This document shows positions 14,459 through 23,032 of a stretch of 64,000 nt of DNA, piece by piece (within the stretch, counting starts at the first letter, position 1; the number at the start of each line of letters is the position of its first letter). The notes under the pieces were generated by a model. That model had not been told where the DNA came from, made no database searches, and was given only the letters and a program-made list of their open reading frames with translations. The stretch is from Salinarimonas sp046292825 (lineage in GTDB: Bacteria > Pseudomonadota > Alphaproteobacteria > Rhizobiales > Beijerinckiaceae). A program made the translations under genes and the position numbers. Where the stretch lies: assembly GCF_046292825.1 (NCBI RefSeq), contig NZ_JBKBQG010000005.1, positions 91,968 through 155,967 on the forward strand, read 5' to 3'.

Positions 14459-15328
14459 TCAGGCGATCGACGCCTCGAGCTCGTCGGCGAGATCGCGCAG
14501 GCGCTGCGCCGCCGCGCGCAGGGGGCTCGGCGTCGTCGGCTCGGTCGCCGGAGGCCCGTCGACGATGTCGACATAGGTCCCGTGGACCCATCCGACGTGG
14601 CCGGCCGGCGAGCGCATCTGCAGCCAGGGTGCCTGGGCGCCGATGATCTCGATGCGCGTGCCGTTCGGCAGGCCCCCGATCCGCTCGGAATTGACGTTCG
14701 GCTCGCGCCGGACGTTGAGGGTCGACGGCGCGTTGACGACGCCCTTCGCGCCGGCGGGCACGGGCAAGGGCGCAGCGGGCTGCGGCGGCAGCGGGGGGGC
14801 GGGCTCGGTCATGGGGACGGTCTCTCCGATGCGCGCGCGCAGATAGTCGCCGATCGCGTGCGCGCCGCGCAGATCGGGGAGCGACGGCAGCCGCGTGAAA
14901 TCCCACTTGCCGCTCTGCGCGATGCCGAGGGTCGGCTGCACCTCGGCGTGCGAGAGCATGGTACGGCGCGAGACCGGGATGCGGTATCGCTGGCCGAGGA
15001 CGCGCGAGACGGCGATGAGCGTCTCGATCTGCTCGGCGTTGATCGGCGCGCGGCCGGCGTTGAAGGGCGACTCGACGGCGCCGGCCATGCCGCATACGGC
15101 GACGCCGATCGCGCCCGTGTTCGCGGCGCGCGTGTGCGCCGCATAGCCGGCCTTGAGCGCGCCGCTGTTCGCCGCGATCGACGGCACGCCCCGCACGACG
15201 GCGCCGCTCCCGTCAATCAGGAAGTGATAGGCGCGCCGGTCGCCGTCACTCGGGACGAGGTTGCCGGCGGTCCAATGCCAGTGAATGCGGACCATCGGGA
15301 CCGCAGGCATCCATTCGTTCGGGATCAT
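14459..15328 (-). CDS. Endolysin: N-acetylmuramoyl-L-alanine amidase with SH3 domain
   Basis: The 289-residue protein starts at 15328 with AAGGAG upstream. Residues 10-165 form an Amidase_2 (PGRP-like zinc amidase) domain. Likely zinc ligands are the His residues in HWHWTAG and the LSHAEV segment, with the KWDF motif forming the third position. A proline-rich linker (about 178-195) leads to a bacterial SH3 domain (about 200-255, STLNVRREPN...VGWVHGTYV) for wall binding, then a C-terminal helix. There is no signal peptide, so export would need the holin. Confidence 0.9.
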   Translation of the reverse strand: MIPNEWMPAVPMVRIHWHWTAGNLVPSDGDRRAYHFLIDGSGAVVRGVPSIAANSGALKAGYAAHTRAANTGAIGVAVCGMAGAVESPFNAGRAPINAEQIETLIAVSRVLGQRYRIPVSRRTMLSHAEVQPTLGIAQSGKWDFTRLPSLPDLRGAHAIGDYLRARIGETVPMTEPAPPLPPQPAAPLPVPAGAKGVVNAPSTLNVRREPNVNSERIGGLPNGTRIEIIGAQAPWLQMRSPAGHVGWVHGTYVDIVDGPPATEPTTPSPLRAAAQRLRDLADELEASIA

Positions 15329-15437
15329 CGTCGGCTCCTTGAGCAAAGCCGCTCTCGGCACCGTGTCTTGGAACACGAGCCTTGCCGCAGGCGACTTCAT
15401 GTGGCTTGATCGAAGACGCAATTTGGGAGGGCTTGAA

Positions 15438-15755
15438 ATGCGTCTTGTTCTTGCTGCAGCGCTCGCGATCGCGACGCCAGCCGCCGCTAGCGATTTCCGA
15501 TCGATGCAACTCGCCACCGAACTGGGCAACATGCTCGGCTCGGAGGAGGCATGCGGCCTGAGCTACGATCAAGCTGCCATCGAGAGGTTCATCGAGGGCA
15601 AGGTCGCAGCGGACGACATGAGCTTCCCATCTACGCTCAACATGATGGCTGAGGGGGCGAGGTTTAATCTCGAAGGGATGAGCGCATCAGCGAAGACCGC
15701 TCACTGCACTCAGATTCGCCGCGCAGCTCGCTCTCACGGATTCATTGGAGAATAA
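15438..15755 (+). CDS. Small secreted protein in a moron-like cassette
   Basis: The 105-residue product has a classical signal peptide (MRLVLAAALAIATPAAAS, cleavage after about residue 18). The mature protein of about 87 residues has two Cys that could form a periplasmic disulfide. GGGAGG lies before the ATG. It runs opposite to the late genes around it and has visibly lower GC, so it is probably expressed from the lysogen rather than as part of virion assembly. Its stop overlaps the start of the next gene. No known family. Confidence 0.65.
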   Translation: MRLVLAAALAIATPAAASDFRSMQLATELGNMLGSEEACGLSYDQAAIERFIEGKVAADDMSFPSTLNMMAEGARFNLEGMSASAKTAHCTQIRRAARSHGFIGE

Positions 15756-16060
15756 TGATGACTGCGACGACGATAGTTCAGACGCAGATACGGAAACGTA
15801 GCTTGATGGGAAAGCTGGTGAAGTGGACATTTATCCTATTCAACCTGCTTATGGCGTTTTGGCTGTTCTCGTACTGGGCACAGCTAGGAGAGATGGCTGG
15901 AACTTTGCGAAATGATGCAGAACGAGCCGGCGCCGCGATTGGAGGAACACTCGGCACTGGGATGCTGATTTTCTTCTGGGCCGCGGGCTCCATAGTGCTC
16001 GGCACTCTTACGATGCTAACGCGCGGTAAGTTGATCATTACTGAAAGGCGCCACCAATAG
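15755..16060 (+). CDS. Small two-helix membrane protein in a moron-like cassette
   Basis: The 101-residue product (start MMT at 15755 or the adjacent ATG at 15758) has two membrane helices at about residues 22-45 and 68-92 and a short basic tail. The layout, ending in a G-x-LTMLTRGK type segment, resembles a widespread family of small uncharacterised bacterial membrane proteins. Lower GC than the neighbours. With the secreted gene it forms a rightward pair inside the leftward late operon. A superinfection-exclusion or envelope-modifying role is possible but unproven. Confidence 0.65.
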   Translation: MMTATTIVQTQIRKRSLMGKLVKWTFILFNLLMAFWLFSYWAQLGEMAGTLRNDAERAGAAIGGTLGTGMLIFFWAAGSIVLGTLTMLTRGKLIITERRHQ

Positions 16061-16080
16061 AGCGGTCGCAACCTCGGATC

Positions 16081-16626
16081 TCACGACCAGCCGGTCTCGA
16101 TGTCGATCGCCTCGAGCGTCTCGATATCCGGCGCGGCCGCGATGGCTTCGTGAAGGGCTCTTGAGCGCGAGAACGCCGCTTGGACGTGCCGGCCGACGGC
16201 GATCCCGATCGCCGTCACCGTCTCGCGGTCGATCGTCGTCCATACGCCCGGCTGCGCTTCCCAGTCGATCGCCTCGAGCGTTGGATCGGCCCCGAAGAGC
16301 TGGACGGCGCCGGTGATCTTCGCCTGAGAGCCCTCGTCGGTGCGGACGATCACCCCCGGTGCGATCTCGACGCCGCCCATCTCCACCGCCCAGCGTCTGG
16401 CGCGGACCTCGTCGCGGCGCTGATCGCGGCGCTGCTCCAGGGTGGGCGGCGGAGGCGGCGGGGCCTCGGCGGGGGGTGGCGGGTCGACGATCGCGAACCC
16501 GTTCTCGATCGAGATGTGTAGGCCGGCGGCGAGCGCCTCGAGGCCCGCCTGGTACTGCGCCTCGTCGATCTCGATCCCGCCCTCGAGCGGCTCTGTCGAG
16601 AGGGTGTTGGGGCCGGCGAAGGGCAT
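16081..16626 (-). CDS. Tail fibre-associated protein with DUF4376 domain
   Basis: The 181-residue protein has a short N-terminal domain and a proline-run linker (PPPPAEAPPPPPPT, about residues 49-62). Its C-terminal DUF4376 domain (about 65-170) is recognised by RRDEVRARRWAVEMGGVEIAPG and a THR/ASP-rich block before the final helix. DUF4376 domains are found in phage tail-fibre-associated proteins. It overlaps the fibre gene upstream by one base. Confidence 0.75.
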   Translation of the reverse strand: MPFAGPNTLSTEPLEGGIEIDEAQYQAGLEALAAGLHISIENGFAIVDPPPPAEAPPPPPPTLEQRRDQRRDEVRARRWAVEMGGVEIAPGVIVRTDEGSQAKITGAVQLFGADPTLEAIDWEAQPGVWTTIDRETVTAIGIAVGRHVQAAFSRSRALHEAIAAAPDIETLEAIDIETGWS

Positions 16627-17480
16627 CAGGCGATCCTCATATAGGCGGTGACGCCGACGTTGGTGGGGCGGGTCTCGCTCGCCGTGCGCGGCGTCCCGCT
16701 GGTGCCGTCTTCGGTCAGCTGCATCGCTCGCGTGATTGTCCTCTTGTCCGCCGGCGTGGTGTTGCCCGGCGTGTTCGACGTGCCTCCGGTCCCGGTGCCG
16801 AAAGTCTGACTGTTGCCGGCCGCGTCGCCGAGCAGGTGCCAATGCCCCTGAAGGGCATCCGTCTGCCGGGTGCCGCTCTGCCCTGCGCGAGGACGCAGGA
16901 AGGCCTGCTCGGTGTTGATCAGCCGGATCGACTGGCCTGTGAGCGGCCCGAAGGCGATCTGCGCCGTCGCCTGGATCGCCGGCGCAGTGCCGGAGACCAC
17001 CTCTCCAGTGATCAGCCCCGCATTGTAGCCCCCCGCGCCGGACTGCCCCGCCGTGAGCCGGACGTAGCGCGCAATCCCGTCGTTTGCTGGGGCGACGACG
17101 CCGGGGAGGTGATCCCAGAGTTCGAAGACCTCGCCGACAAAATGCGCGGCCGGAACGATGCCGAGTGCCTCCCGGGCGTCCGCCAGCGTCGCGGCCTGGG
17201 CGAGATCCTCGACAAGGCCGCCGAGGCCGAGGCGCTCGCCAAGCTCGGCGAGACCTTCGGCTACGTCATTCGCCGAGAGTCCGTCGACATCGAGCGAGAC
17301 GGCGCCGGCCGCGATCTTGCCGGCGAGATCCTCGGCCGAGACGAGGGCGAGCGCCTGAGCCAAGGTGCCGCGCCAGGAGCGCCCGCCTTGCACGACGAGG
17401 ATGATGGCCGAGCGCTGGAGGTTCTGAACCGGATCGAGGAACGAGACCGCAATGGTCTGCGGCTGCGTCGGGGCGCTCAT
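16626..17480 (-). CDS. Tail fibre protein
   Basis: The 284-residue product begins with a short N-terminal domain like other phage fibre head regions. The C-terminal part contains a GHWHLLGD segment and a Gly/Thr/Ser-rich loop, ending NVGVTAYMRIA. This resembles the tip of tail-collar or short-tail-fibre proteins (HxH metal-binding and the NVGV...YMRI terminus). Probably a trimeric distal fibre contacting the host. It lies two bases after another fibre gene. Confidence 0.75.
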   Translation of the reverse strand: MSAPTQPQTIAVSFLDPVQNLQRSAIILVVQGGRSWRGTLAQALALVSAEDLAGKIAAGAVSLDVDGLSANDVAEGLAELGERLGLGGLVEDLAQAATLADAREALGIVPAAHFVGEVFELWDHLPGVVAPANDGIARYVRLTAGQSGAGGYNAGLITGEVVSGTAPAIQATAQIAFGPLTGQSIRLINTEQAFLRPRAGQSGTRQTDALQGHWHLLGDAAGNSQTFGTGTGGTSNTPGNTTPADKRTITRAMQLTEDGTSGTPRTASETRPTNVGVTAYMRIA

Positions 17481-17482
17481 GA

Positions 17483-18436
17483 TCAGGCTCCAAGCCGATA
17501 ATTGTAAATCGGCGCGTAGTTCAGGCGCCAGGGGGCGGGCCCGTCGGGATCGCCCGAGGCGACGGCGGTCACCTGCATCTGGTAGCGGGTGATGCTCGTC
17601 GGGGAGAGCTGCAGCTCGCCCATGTCGCGCAGGCTCGACGACGGCGCAGCGACGAGCCGCGTGAGGCCGATGCTGCGAGGACGCCGCGCCCAGCCGATGG
17701 GGTGGGTGTCCATGTGGCTGTTGTTGAAGTTCCCGAGCTGGAGATACGTGGCGCGCCCTACGTCGACGAAAAGCTCGTGCGCATTTCGCAGGAGGGTAAT
17801 CGTCGGGATATTCGCGCCATCCGTCTGAACACGTGCCGCGATGATCCGGCCGTAACCAGCATCGAGCGCCGGATGGTCTTCCGGGTGGCCATCAGGGTTG
17901 TAGCTCGGATCGCTGACGTCGCGGAGAATCCAGGTCAAGGGCGCGCCCTGATCGCAGATCAAGTGGTACGACTTGTTCTGCAGCGTCGAGAACAGGCGCT
18001 GTTGTTCGGGAATCGAGGACGTATTGAGATTGAGAGCACCACCACGAAAGCGGTAACCCACGCCGGAAGGCACCAGGATCGTGCCGGCGGCAGGCGAGGT
18101 GATGTTGATCAGGTTGTTCGCGGACAGGATCTCCGGAAAGAAGGGAAGCCCCAACAGCATCGGAACGGTAGCGTAGAGTTCCGACGGACCCTGTCCCGTC
18201 AAGCGGGCGATCTTCGCCTCAATTGCTTGGTTCAGCTCGGTAAGATCGTCGGTCGGTTCCATATTCTCCGACCGAATGACGTTTTCGATCTCCCGCATCG
18301 GATGCTCGACCGCCTCTGCGGGAATGATGGAGCCCGGCTGTCCGATGGCCGGATTTCCGTTGACGTAGGGCGCATCGGGCTCGGCACGGATAATCGACCC
18401 GTTCGGCTGCTGCGTGAACGGCGGCTGGTAGCGCAT
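17483..18436 (-). CDS. Tail fibre / tail collar-type protein
   Basis: The 317-residue product carries at its N-terminus the NGNPAIGQPGSIIPAEAVEHPMREI block characteristic of Mu-like tail-fibre N-termini, which attach to the baseplate. Residues after about 85 are beta-rich and not assigned. GC is lower in its middle part, a sign of exchange typical of receptor-binding genes. Confidence 0.75.
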   Translation of the reverse strand: MRYQPPFTQQPNGSIIRAEPDAPYVNGNPAIGQPGSIIPAEAVEHPMREIENVIRSENMEPTDDLTELNQAIEAKIARLTGQGPSELYATVPMLLGLPFFPEILSANNLINITSPAAGTILVPSGVGYRFRGGALNLNTSSIPEQQRLFSTLQNKSYHLICDQGAPLTWILRDVSDPSYNPDGHPEDHPALDAGYGRIIAARVQTDGANIPTITLLRNAHELFVDVGRATYLQLGNFNNSHMDTHPIGWARRPRSIGLTRLVAAPSSSLRDMGELQLSPTSITRYQMQVTAVASGDPDGPAPWRLNYAPIYNYRLGA

Positions 18437-18446
18437 GGGCTCTGCC

Positions 18447-19373
18447 TCACTCGGGTGAATAGTCGAAAATCAATTGCATGTGCGCAGGGCCGAGGATCGC
18501 GAGGATGCATTCGAGATCCGTCGCGCCGGCGATGCGCACCATCGGGTCGACGCCGCATTGGCCGATCCCGGCCTGGAACCAAGTGAGCCGCGTGTTGCGT
18601 ACGCGCACCAGCCAGTAGAAGCGCATCGTGGCGGGGCCGATTTCCCATCGCGGCGGCACGCGGACGAGGGGCCCGGTGTCGAGCGCTCGCACGCGCAGCG
18701 GCTCGCCGATCGACGCGACCGGCCGGGCGGCGAAAAGGCGGGCGTCGCCGTCGATCGCGAGGCTCGCGTCGGGATGTACGAGCCAGGCCGATTCGCGGGC
18801 GCCAAAGAGCCCGGCTTCGCCGTCGATCACCAGGCTGGCCGTCGGGTAGGCCTCGGCGTAATCGAAGCTGGCGTCGACGAGCACGCGCCCGTCTTCCGTG
18901 GTCAGAAGCGCACCGTCGGGTGCATACCAGAGGTCGCGCGGGGAGAGCCACTCGCCGCATTGGCTGATGCCGCACTGAAACGGCGAGAATTCGCGTATCG
19001 TGACGTCGTAGCCGAGCTCGCGCGCGAGCGCCTGGAAGAAGCCGAGCGCCTGCGTCCCCTCCTGCGTCATCCGCTGGAGGAGCGCGCGCAGGCGGTCCGC
19101 GCGGGTCAGCGGCTCGGCAACGCAGGGGTCGGGCAGGCCGAAGGCTCCCTCCCACGCGTCGAGCAGCTCGACCGTCTGCCGCGGGTCCGCCTCGCGCAGG
19201 AGATCGGCCGCGCGCGCATCGACACGGGCCCACACCCGTGCGAGCCCGGCGACGACGCGCATGAGGGCGCTCTCGTTGTCGCGCGGCCAGGCCGCGCCGG
19301 TGGGCAGAAGAGCCGCCAGCCCGTCGCGAAATGCCGCAGCATCGCGCGGGCCGGCATCCTGTGGGCCCTGCAT
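18447..19373 (-). CDS. YmfQ/Mu gp48-like baseplate protein (DUF2313) with a repeat-containing insertion
   Basis: The 308-residue protein has the DUF2313 N-terminal domain (about 10-140: LLPTGAAWPRD, LLREADPRQTVELLDAWEGAFGLPD, PFQCGISQCG). The usual C-terminal strand region resumes at about residue 243. Between them, about residues 145-242, is an insertion with two 24-residue-spaced copies of a PxASLxIDGxAxLFxAR motif (177-193 and 201-217). The same motif occurs twice in the 81-residue product at 20960. In Mu, gp48 links the baseplate to the tail fibres. Confidence 0.82.
   Translation of the reverse strand: MQGPQDAGPRDAAAFRDGLAALLPTGAAWPRDNESALMRVVAGLARVWARVDARAADLLREADPRQTVELLDAWEGAFGLPDPCVAEPLTRADRLRALLQRMTQEGTQALGFFQALARELGYDVTIREFSPFQCGISQCGEWLSPRDLWYAPDGALLTTEDGRVLVDASFDYAEAYPTASLVIDGEAGLFGARESAWLVHPDASLAIDGDARLFAARPVASIGEPLRVRALDTGPLVRVPPRWEIGPATMRFYWLVRVRNTRLTWFQAGIGQCGVDPMVRIAGATDLECILAILGPAHMQLIFDYSPE
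18722..18850 (-). repeat. DNA segment encoding the 24-residue repeat module (copy in the gp48-like gene)
   Basis: Homologous to 20984-21112; both encode two ASLxIDGDARLFGAR-type units in tandem. Confidence 0.7.
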
Positions 19374-19744
19374 TAGGCCACCAGCCGATAGGCCGCGCCC
19401 GCCGGATGCGGGCTCACGTGCACGCCCGCGACGAGGCCGGCGATCTCCAGCTTGAGGCGGGTCGGACCCTCGCCGGCGCGATCGGCCTCGACCATCGTGT
19501 ACGGCTGCGACCACAGCGCCTCGTCCCCGTCGCGCGTGTAGACGGCGAGCCAGTAGCCTTCGACGGGCTCGGCCGTCGGCTCGCCGCTCTCCGGATCGGC
19601 CGGCCCGGTGAGCCGGAAGAGCGAGATCGGCGCGATCGAGTGCGCGCCCCACGGCCAGGAGGCCGGCAGCGTGTCCTCCTCCGGGAACGGCAGCGCCGCG
19701 CGGGCGGCGTCCTCGTCGGGGAAGCGGAGCATGTAATCGAGCAT
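19373..19744 (-). CDS. Hypothetical tail-region protein
   Basis: The 123-residue product is acidic and probably beta-rich, with no recognised family. It overlaps the gp48-like start by one base and lies 10 bp after the spike gene, so it belongs to the fibre/baseplate block. It could be a fibre-assembly factor or adaptor; the sequence does not decide. Confidence 0.6.
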   Translation of the reverse strand: MLDYMLRFPDEDAARAALPFPEEDTLPASWPWGAHSIAPISLFRLTGPADPESGEPTAEPVEGYWLAVYTRDGDEALWSQPYTMVEADRAGEGPTRLKLEIAGLVAGVHVSPHPAGAAYRLVA

Positions 19745-19754
19745 GGCGGCCTCC

Positions 19755-20963
19755 TCAGGCGACGAGCGCGTCCATCGCCGCGTCGGTGGGGATCACGGGC
19801 TCGAAGCGCAGCCCGCGCAGGTGGAAGGCCGCCTGCCCGCCGCCGATGCGTAGCTGCGACACGGCCGGCGAGGCGTCGACGCCCGTGCCCGTCACGGCCG
19901 CGCCGCTCGAGGTGACGAGGCGCGCAGCGCCCGCGGCCGAGCGGCGATAGGCGATGCGGCGCAGCACGCCGGCCGCGGCGTTGCCGGTGACGAGCGTGCC
20001 GCGATCGACGCCGCCGGCGCCGCGCTGGTCGACCGCCGTCGCCGTCGGCGTCGAGCCTTGGCGCAGGCGGATGCCGCCTCCCGTCGTGAAGCTCGCGCCG
20101 TCCCAGATCTGCATCAGCAGCCCATCGGCGACGTTCGCGATCGGGGTCAGGCGCGCGAAGAGGAGGTATTCCTCGAGGCGGTGCCAGGCGCCGAGCGGGA
20201 GGACCAGGATGTCGGCGTCGCGGGTGAGGGCGGTGCCGGTGGTGACGATGGGCGAGGTCACGAACGCGCCGGGCGTGAACTGGGGGAGGGCGAGCCGCAC
20301 CGTAACGTCGATCGCCGCGCCGGCATCGTAGCCGAACGTGAGCCGCGGCACGGCATGCGGCCCGTTCGTGATCTGCCGGGACGTCGAGAACCGCCGCATG
20401 GTCGCGTCGAGGCCGCCGAGGAGGGACGTCGTCGTCGAAGCACCTGCGCTGCCATCTGTGTTCCGCTCGTTGATCTGAGCGTTGACGTTGTTGATGTTCG
20501 CGAGAGAGCCGCCGGCGATCGCGGCGAAAAACGACGCTGTCCATGTCGCCCCGACGCTGGCGGAAATCTGTGTGTTGGCTTCGAACGCGATCTGAATACC
20601 GCTGTTGTTCTCGGTGGTGCCGAACAGGCGCACATCCACCCACGGGAGACCGAGCGTCGTGCCGACACCGACGATCTGACGCGACAGTCCAGCGCCACCC
20701 GTGGTGTTCCAGCCGGTGGGTAAGGTGCCGGGCGTGCCGGGGACAGCACTCGTCGGATCGCTCCGCCGCACGAAATTGGTCCGCGCGGGCTCGAAGGGGA
20801 TGCCCCGCCGCGCGAGCGTCACCGGGTCGTGGTCGAAGGCGATCTGGTTCGGCGCGACCGGCACCAGGACGCCGGCCGAGTTGAACACCCACCGCGTGGT
20901 GTTGCGGATCACCTGCCCGCCGAGCGCGGAGATCAGGTCGGGGAGGTTGGCGTAGCCCGTCAT
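19755..20963 (-). CDS. Receptor-binding spike-like protein
   Basis: The 402-residue protein contains the FDHDPVTLARRGIPFEPARTN segment (about residues 42-62). This is a marker of phage head-spike and tail-spike proteins with carbohydrate-binding (concanavalin-like or CenC-like) domains. The rest is beta-rich with many Thr, Gly, Asn and Ser and no enzymatic motif that I recognise. Probably a surface glycan-binding appendage. Start ATG at 20963, overlapping the preceding gene by four bases. Confidence 0.7.
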   Translation of the reverse strand: MTGYANLPDLISALGGQVIRNTTRWVFNSAGVLVPVAPNQIAFDHDPVTLARRGIPFEPARTNFVRRSDPTSAVPGTPGTLPTGWNTTGGAGLSRQIVGVGTTLGLPWVDVRLFGTTENNSGIQIAFEANTQISASVGATWTASFFAAIAGGSLANINNVNAQINERNTDGSAGASTTTSLLGGLDATMRRFSTSRQITNGPHAVPRLTFGYDAGAAIDVTVRLALPQFTPGAFVTSPIVTTGTALTRDADILVLPLGAWHRLEEYLLFARLTPIANVADGLLMQIWDGASFTTGGGIRLRQGSTPTATAVDQRGAGGVDRGTLVTGNAAAGVLRRIAYRRSAAGAARLVTSSGAAVTGTGVDASPAVSQLRIGGGQAAFHLRGLRFEPVIPTDAAMDALVA

Positions 20964-21205
20964 GATGGGATCTCCTGCGCGTCGCGCGCACCGAACAGCC
21001 GGGCGTCGCCGTCGATCGCCAGCGACGCCGTGGGGAACGCCAGCCACACCGCCGGCCGCGCACCGAAGAGACGCGCGTCGCCTTCGATCACCAGCGAGGC
21101 GGAGGGGTGATCGGCGAAGGGGTCGGGGCGCATGGCGCCGCCGCCGAATGCCAGCCGCCTCCCCCGCAGCGAGAAGGCGCCGCCGCGCCCGAATTGCAGA
21201 GCCAT
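20960..21205 (-). CDS. Small tail protein with two 24-residue repeats
   Basis: The 81-residue product has a Gly/Arg-rich N-terminus (MALQFGRGGAF...LAFGGG) and then two repeats of PxASLxIxGDARLFGAR at residues 34-50 and 58-74, spaced by exactly 24 residues. The same repeat pair, with the same spacing, is inserted in the gp48-like baseplate protein. No database family is known to me. The shared module suggests a common partner on the virion. Confidence 0.65.
   Translation of the reverse strand: MALQFGRGGAFSLRGRRLAFGGGAMRPDPFADHPSASLVIEGDARLFGARPAVWLAFPTASLAIDGDARLFGARDAQEIPS
20984..21112 (-). repeat. DNA segment encoding the 24-residue repeat module (copy in the 81-residue gene)
   Basis: Homologous to 18722-18850, with GCGTCGCC(G/T)TCGATC blocks recurring twice in each copy. 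Confidence 0.7.
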
Positions 21206-21209
21206 CGTC

Positions 21210-21470
21210 TCAGCTCCGGAGAACGACGACGTGGCCGTAATCCTCGACGGCAGCGACGAAGACCTTGTCCGTCGGCGCGAGCGAATCGAGGGGAAGCTCG
21301 CGACGATCGTCGGCGAGAATGATCGCGGGCGCGTCGTTCGCCGGCTCGCTCGCGCCGACGTGGACGCGCACGGCCTTGGTGCTCTGCCGTTGGATCAGGA
21401 CGTGCGCAGAGCCCGAGGCGACCTCGAGCCATTGGGCATCGGTCACGAGGAAATCGAGTGTGGCCGTCAT
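21210..21470 (-). CDS. Hypothetical small tail-region protein
   Basis: The 86-residue product is predicted to be beta-rich with no catalytic motif. It sits between the baseplate J-like gene and the repeat-containing small gene in the same operon. Function unknown. Confidence 0.6.
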   Translation of the reverse strand: MTATLDFLVTDAQWLEVASGSAHVLIQRQSTKAVRVHVGASEPANDAPAIILADDRRELPLDSLAPTDKVFVAAVEDYGHVVVLRS

Positions 21471-21489
21471 CGCGGTCTCCGAAGGGTGA

Positions 21490-22551
21490 TCAGCCGTAGG
21501 TCACGGGGCCGAGCACGGGCATGTGACCCGGCGACGGCATCGCCTGCGTCTCGTAATCGAGCTCGTGGTAGACGATGCCCGGCGCGGCCGATATCGCCTC
21601 CGACACCCACGAGCGGTGGATCGGCTGCCCGGGCGCCTGGCGCCGACGGATCATCTCGGCGAGCGCCGCTTCGACCGCGCCGCGCTGCGCGAGCCCGTCG
21701 GGTACGATACGGCGGATGGCGATCGCGACGGGCTGGAGGATGGGGGCGACCACGAACAGATCGCGCATTCCGACCGGGCGCCGATCCTCGATATAGGCGC
21801 GCACCGCGTCGAGATCGGCGGGGCGGGGCAAGCCGTCCTCGAGGAGACGCAGCTCGTCCATCATCACCCGCACGGTGACCGTGCCGACGCCCATCTCGCG
21901 CGGCGCCGCCCAGGCGCGGGAGACGCCCGGGACGGCGCGCGCCCAGGCAACGTAATCGTGCGGCGCGCCGCCCATCGGCGGGCGGCGGATGCGGAAGAGC
22001 ACGCGCTCGCGCACGCTCTCGTCGCTCTCCTCGTCGACGCCCCCGGAGAGGCCGCCCTCGGCTACGATCGCCTGCGCCTGCACGCCGGAGAGCGCCGACA
22101 CGAAGGTGAGGCGCGCGCCGGCGAGCGCATTTGCGGCGGCGCCCGCGTCGAGGGCGCGGACGACGACCGCGCCGCCGTTCTGCGCGATGATCGAGGCCTC
22201 GAGCGTCTCGTACTCCGCGCCCGCGCCGCGCAGGCGCGCGCCGGCCGGCACGACCGCGCCGAGATTGCCGAAGATCTCGACCTCGCCACCGGCGAAGGTG
22301 CCGGGCTTGCGGCCGCCGATCCAAATCTCGGCATGCCGATCGAGCCACTCCGCCTCGGCCGTGTCGGGCAGCAGCTGCCGCGCGAGCCATTCGAGGAACA
22401 GGAGGTTCAGATAGGCGAGGCCCGCATTCGCATCCGCGATGACGCGGATGTTGCTGTTGGGCGGCAGTGCGTCGGCTCCGGGGAGCTCCGCCGCGACGTC
22501 GTCGCGCACGCTCCGGCGCACCTCGCCCAGCGTCGGCATCTGCCACGCCAT
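21490..22551 (-). CDS. Baseplate J-like protein (Mu gp47 family)
   Basis: The 353-residue protein matches the Baseplate_J family in length, N-terminal helix and core, including SVRERVLFRIRRPPMGGAPHDYVAWARAVPGV in the middle and a C-terminal domain that begins around LPRPADLDAVRAYIEDRRPVGM. It forms the wedge of the contractile-tail baseplate. Order gp45, gp46, gp47, gp48 is the Mu order. Confidence 0.93.
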   Translation of the reverse strand: MAWQMPTLGEVRRSVRDDVAAELPGADALPPNSNIRVIADANAGLAYLNLLFLEWLARQLLPDTAEAEWLDRHAEIWIGGRKPGTFAGGEVEIFGNLGAVVPAGARLRGAGAEYETLEASIIAQNGGAVVVRALDAGAAANALAGARLTFVSALSGVQAQAIVAEGGLSGGVDEESDESVRERVLFRIRRPPMGGAPHDYVAWARAVPGVSRAWAAPREMGVGTVTVRVMMDELRLLEDGLPRPADLDAVRAYIEDRRPVGMRDLFVVAPILQPVAIAIRRIVPDGLAQRGAVEAALAEMIRRRQAPGQPIHRSWVSEAISAAPGIVYHELDYETQAMPSPGHMPVLGPVTYG

Positions 22552-22554
22552 CGA

Positions 22555-23031
22555 TCACCCCCCGTATATGTCCCAGAGGACCTGAAATCGCAGCTCGATC
22601 GCGTCCGCTTGGCCACGCTCGATGCGGATGACGAGCGCGAGCCCGGCCTCGCCGAAGAAGCTCGCCTCGACGACGACGCGCGTCGCGATCCGCGATTCGG
22701 GCGAGGTCAAGAAGGCGAGCGCGTCGCGGGCGTATTGCTCGGCGCGCGCGAGCACCTCCGGCATCCGCTTCTCGCGCGACAAGAGCCAGAGGCGGCTTCC
22801 GATCGGCGGCGCGCCCCAGATCTCGCGTGCGTCGCGATCGGCCCACCAGCCGCGGCGATCGTCGTCGTCGAAGCGGGGCAGGCGATCGTCGGGCCGCGCG
22901 AGCCCATCCGTGAGGAGCGCAATCGCGATTGCGCTCTCGAGATCGCGCCCGCTCTCCGGCAGCCCCGTCGGCGCGAGAAGCCAATCGAGGGTGACGGCCT
23001 CCGGCGCGCCTGCGGTGACGAAATCCGTCAT
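22555..23031 (-). CDS. Mu gp46-like baseplate wedge protein
   Basis: The 158-residue protein matches the GP46 family (FDDDDRRGWWAD, then GSRLWLLSREK and a helix with EQYARDAL). Members are related in fold to the T4 gp25-like wedge proteins. Start ATG at 23031, one base before the gp45-like stop. Confidence 0.88.
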   Translation of the reverse strand: MTDFVTAGAPEAVTLDWLLAPTGLPESGRDLESAIAIALLTDGLARPDDRLPRFDDDDRRGWWADRDAREIWGAPPIGSRLWLLSREKRMPEVLARAEQYARDALAFLTSPESRIATRVVVEASFFGEAGLALVIRIERGQADAIELRFQVLWDIYGG

Positions 23032-23032
23032 G

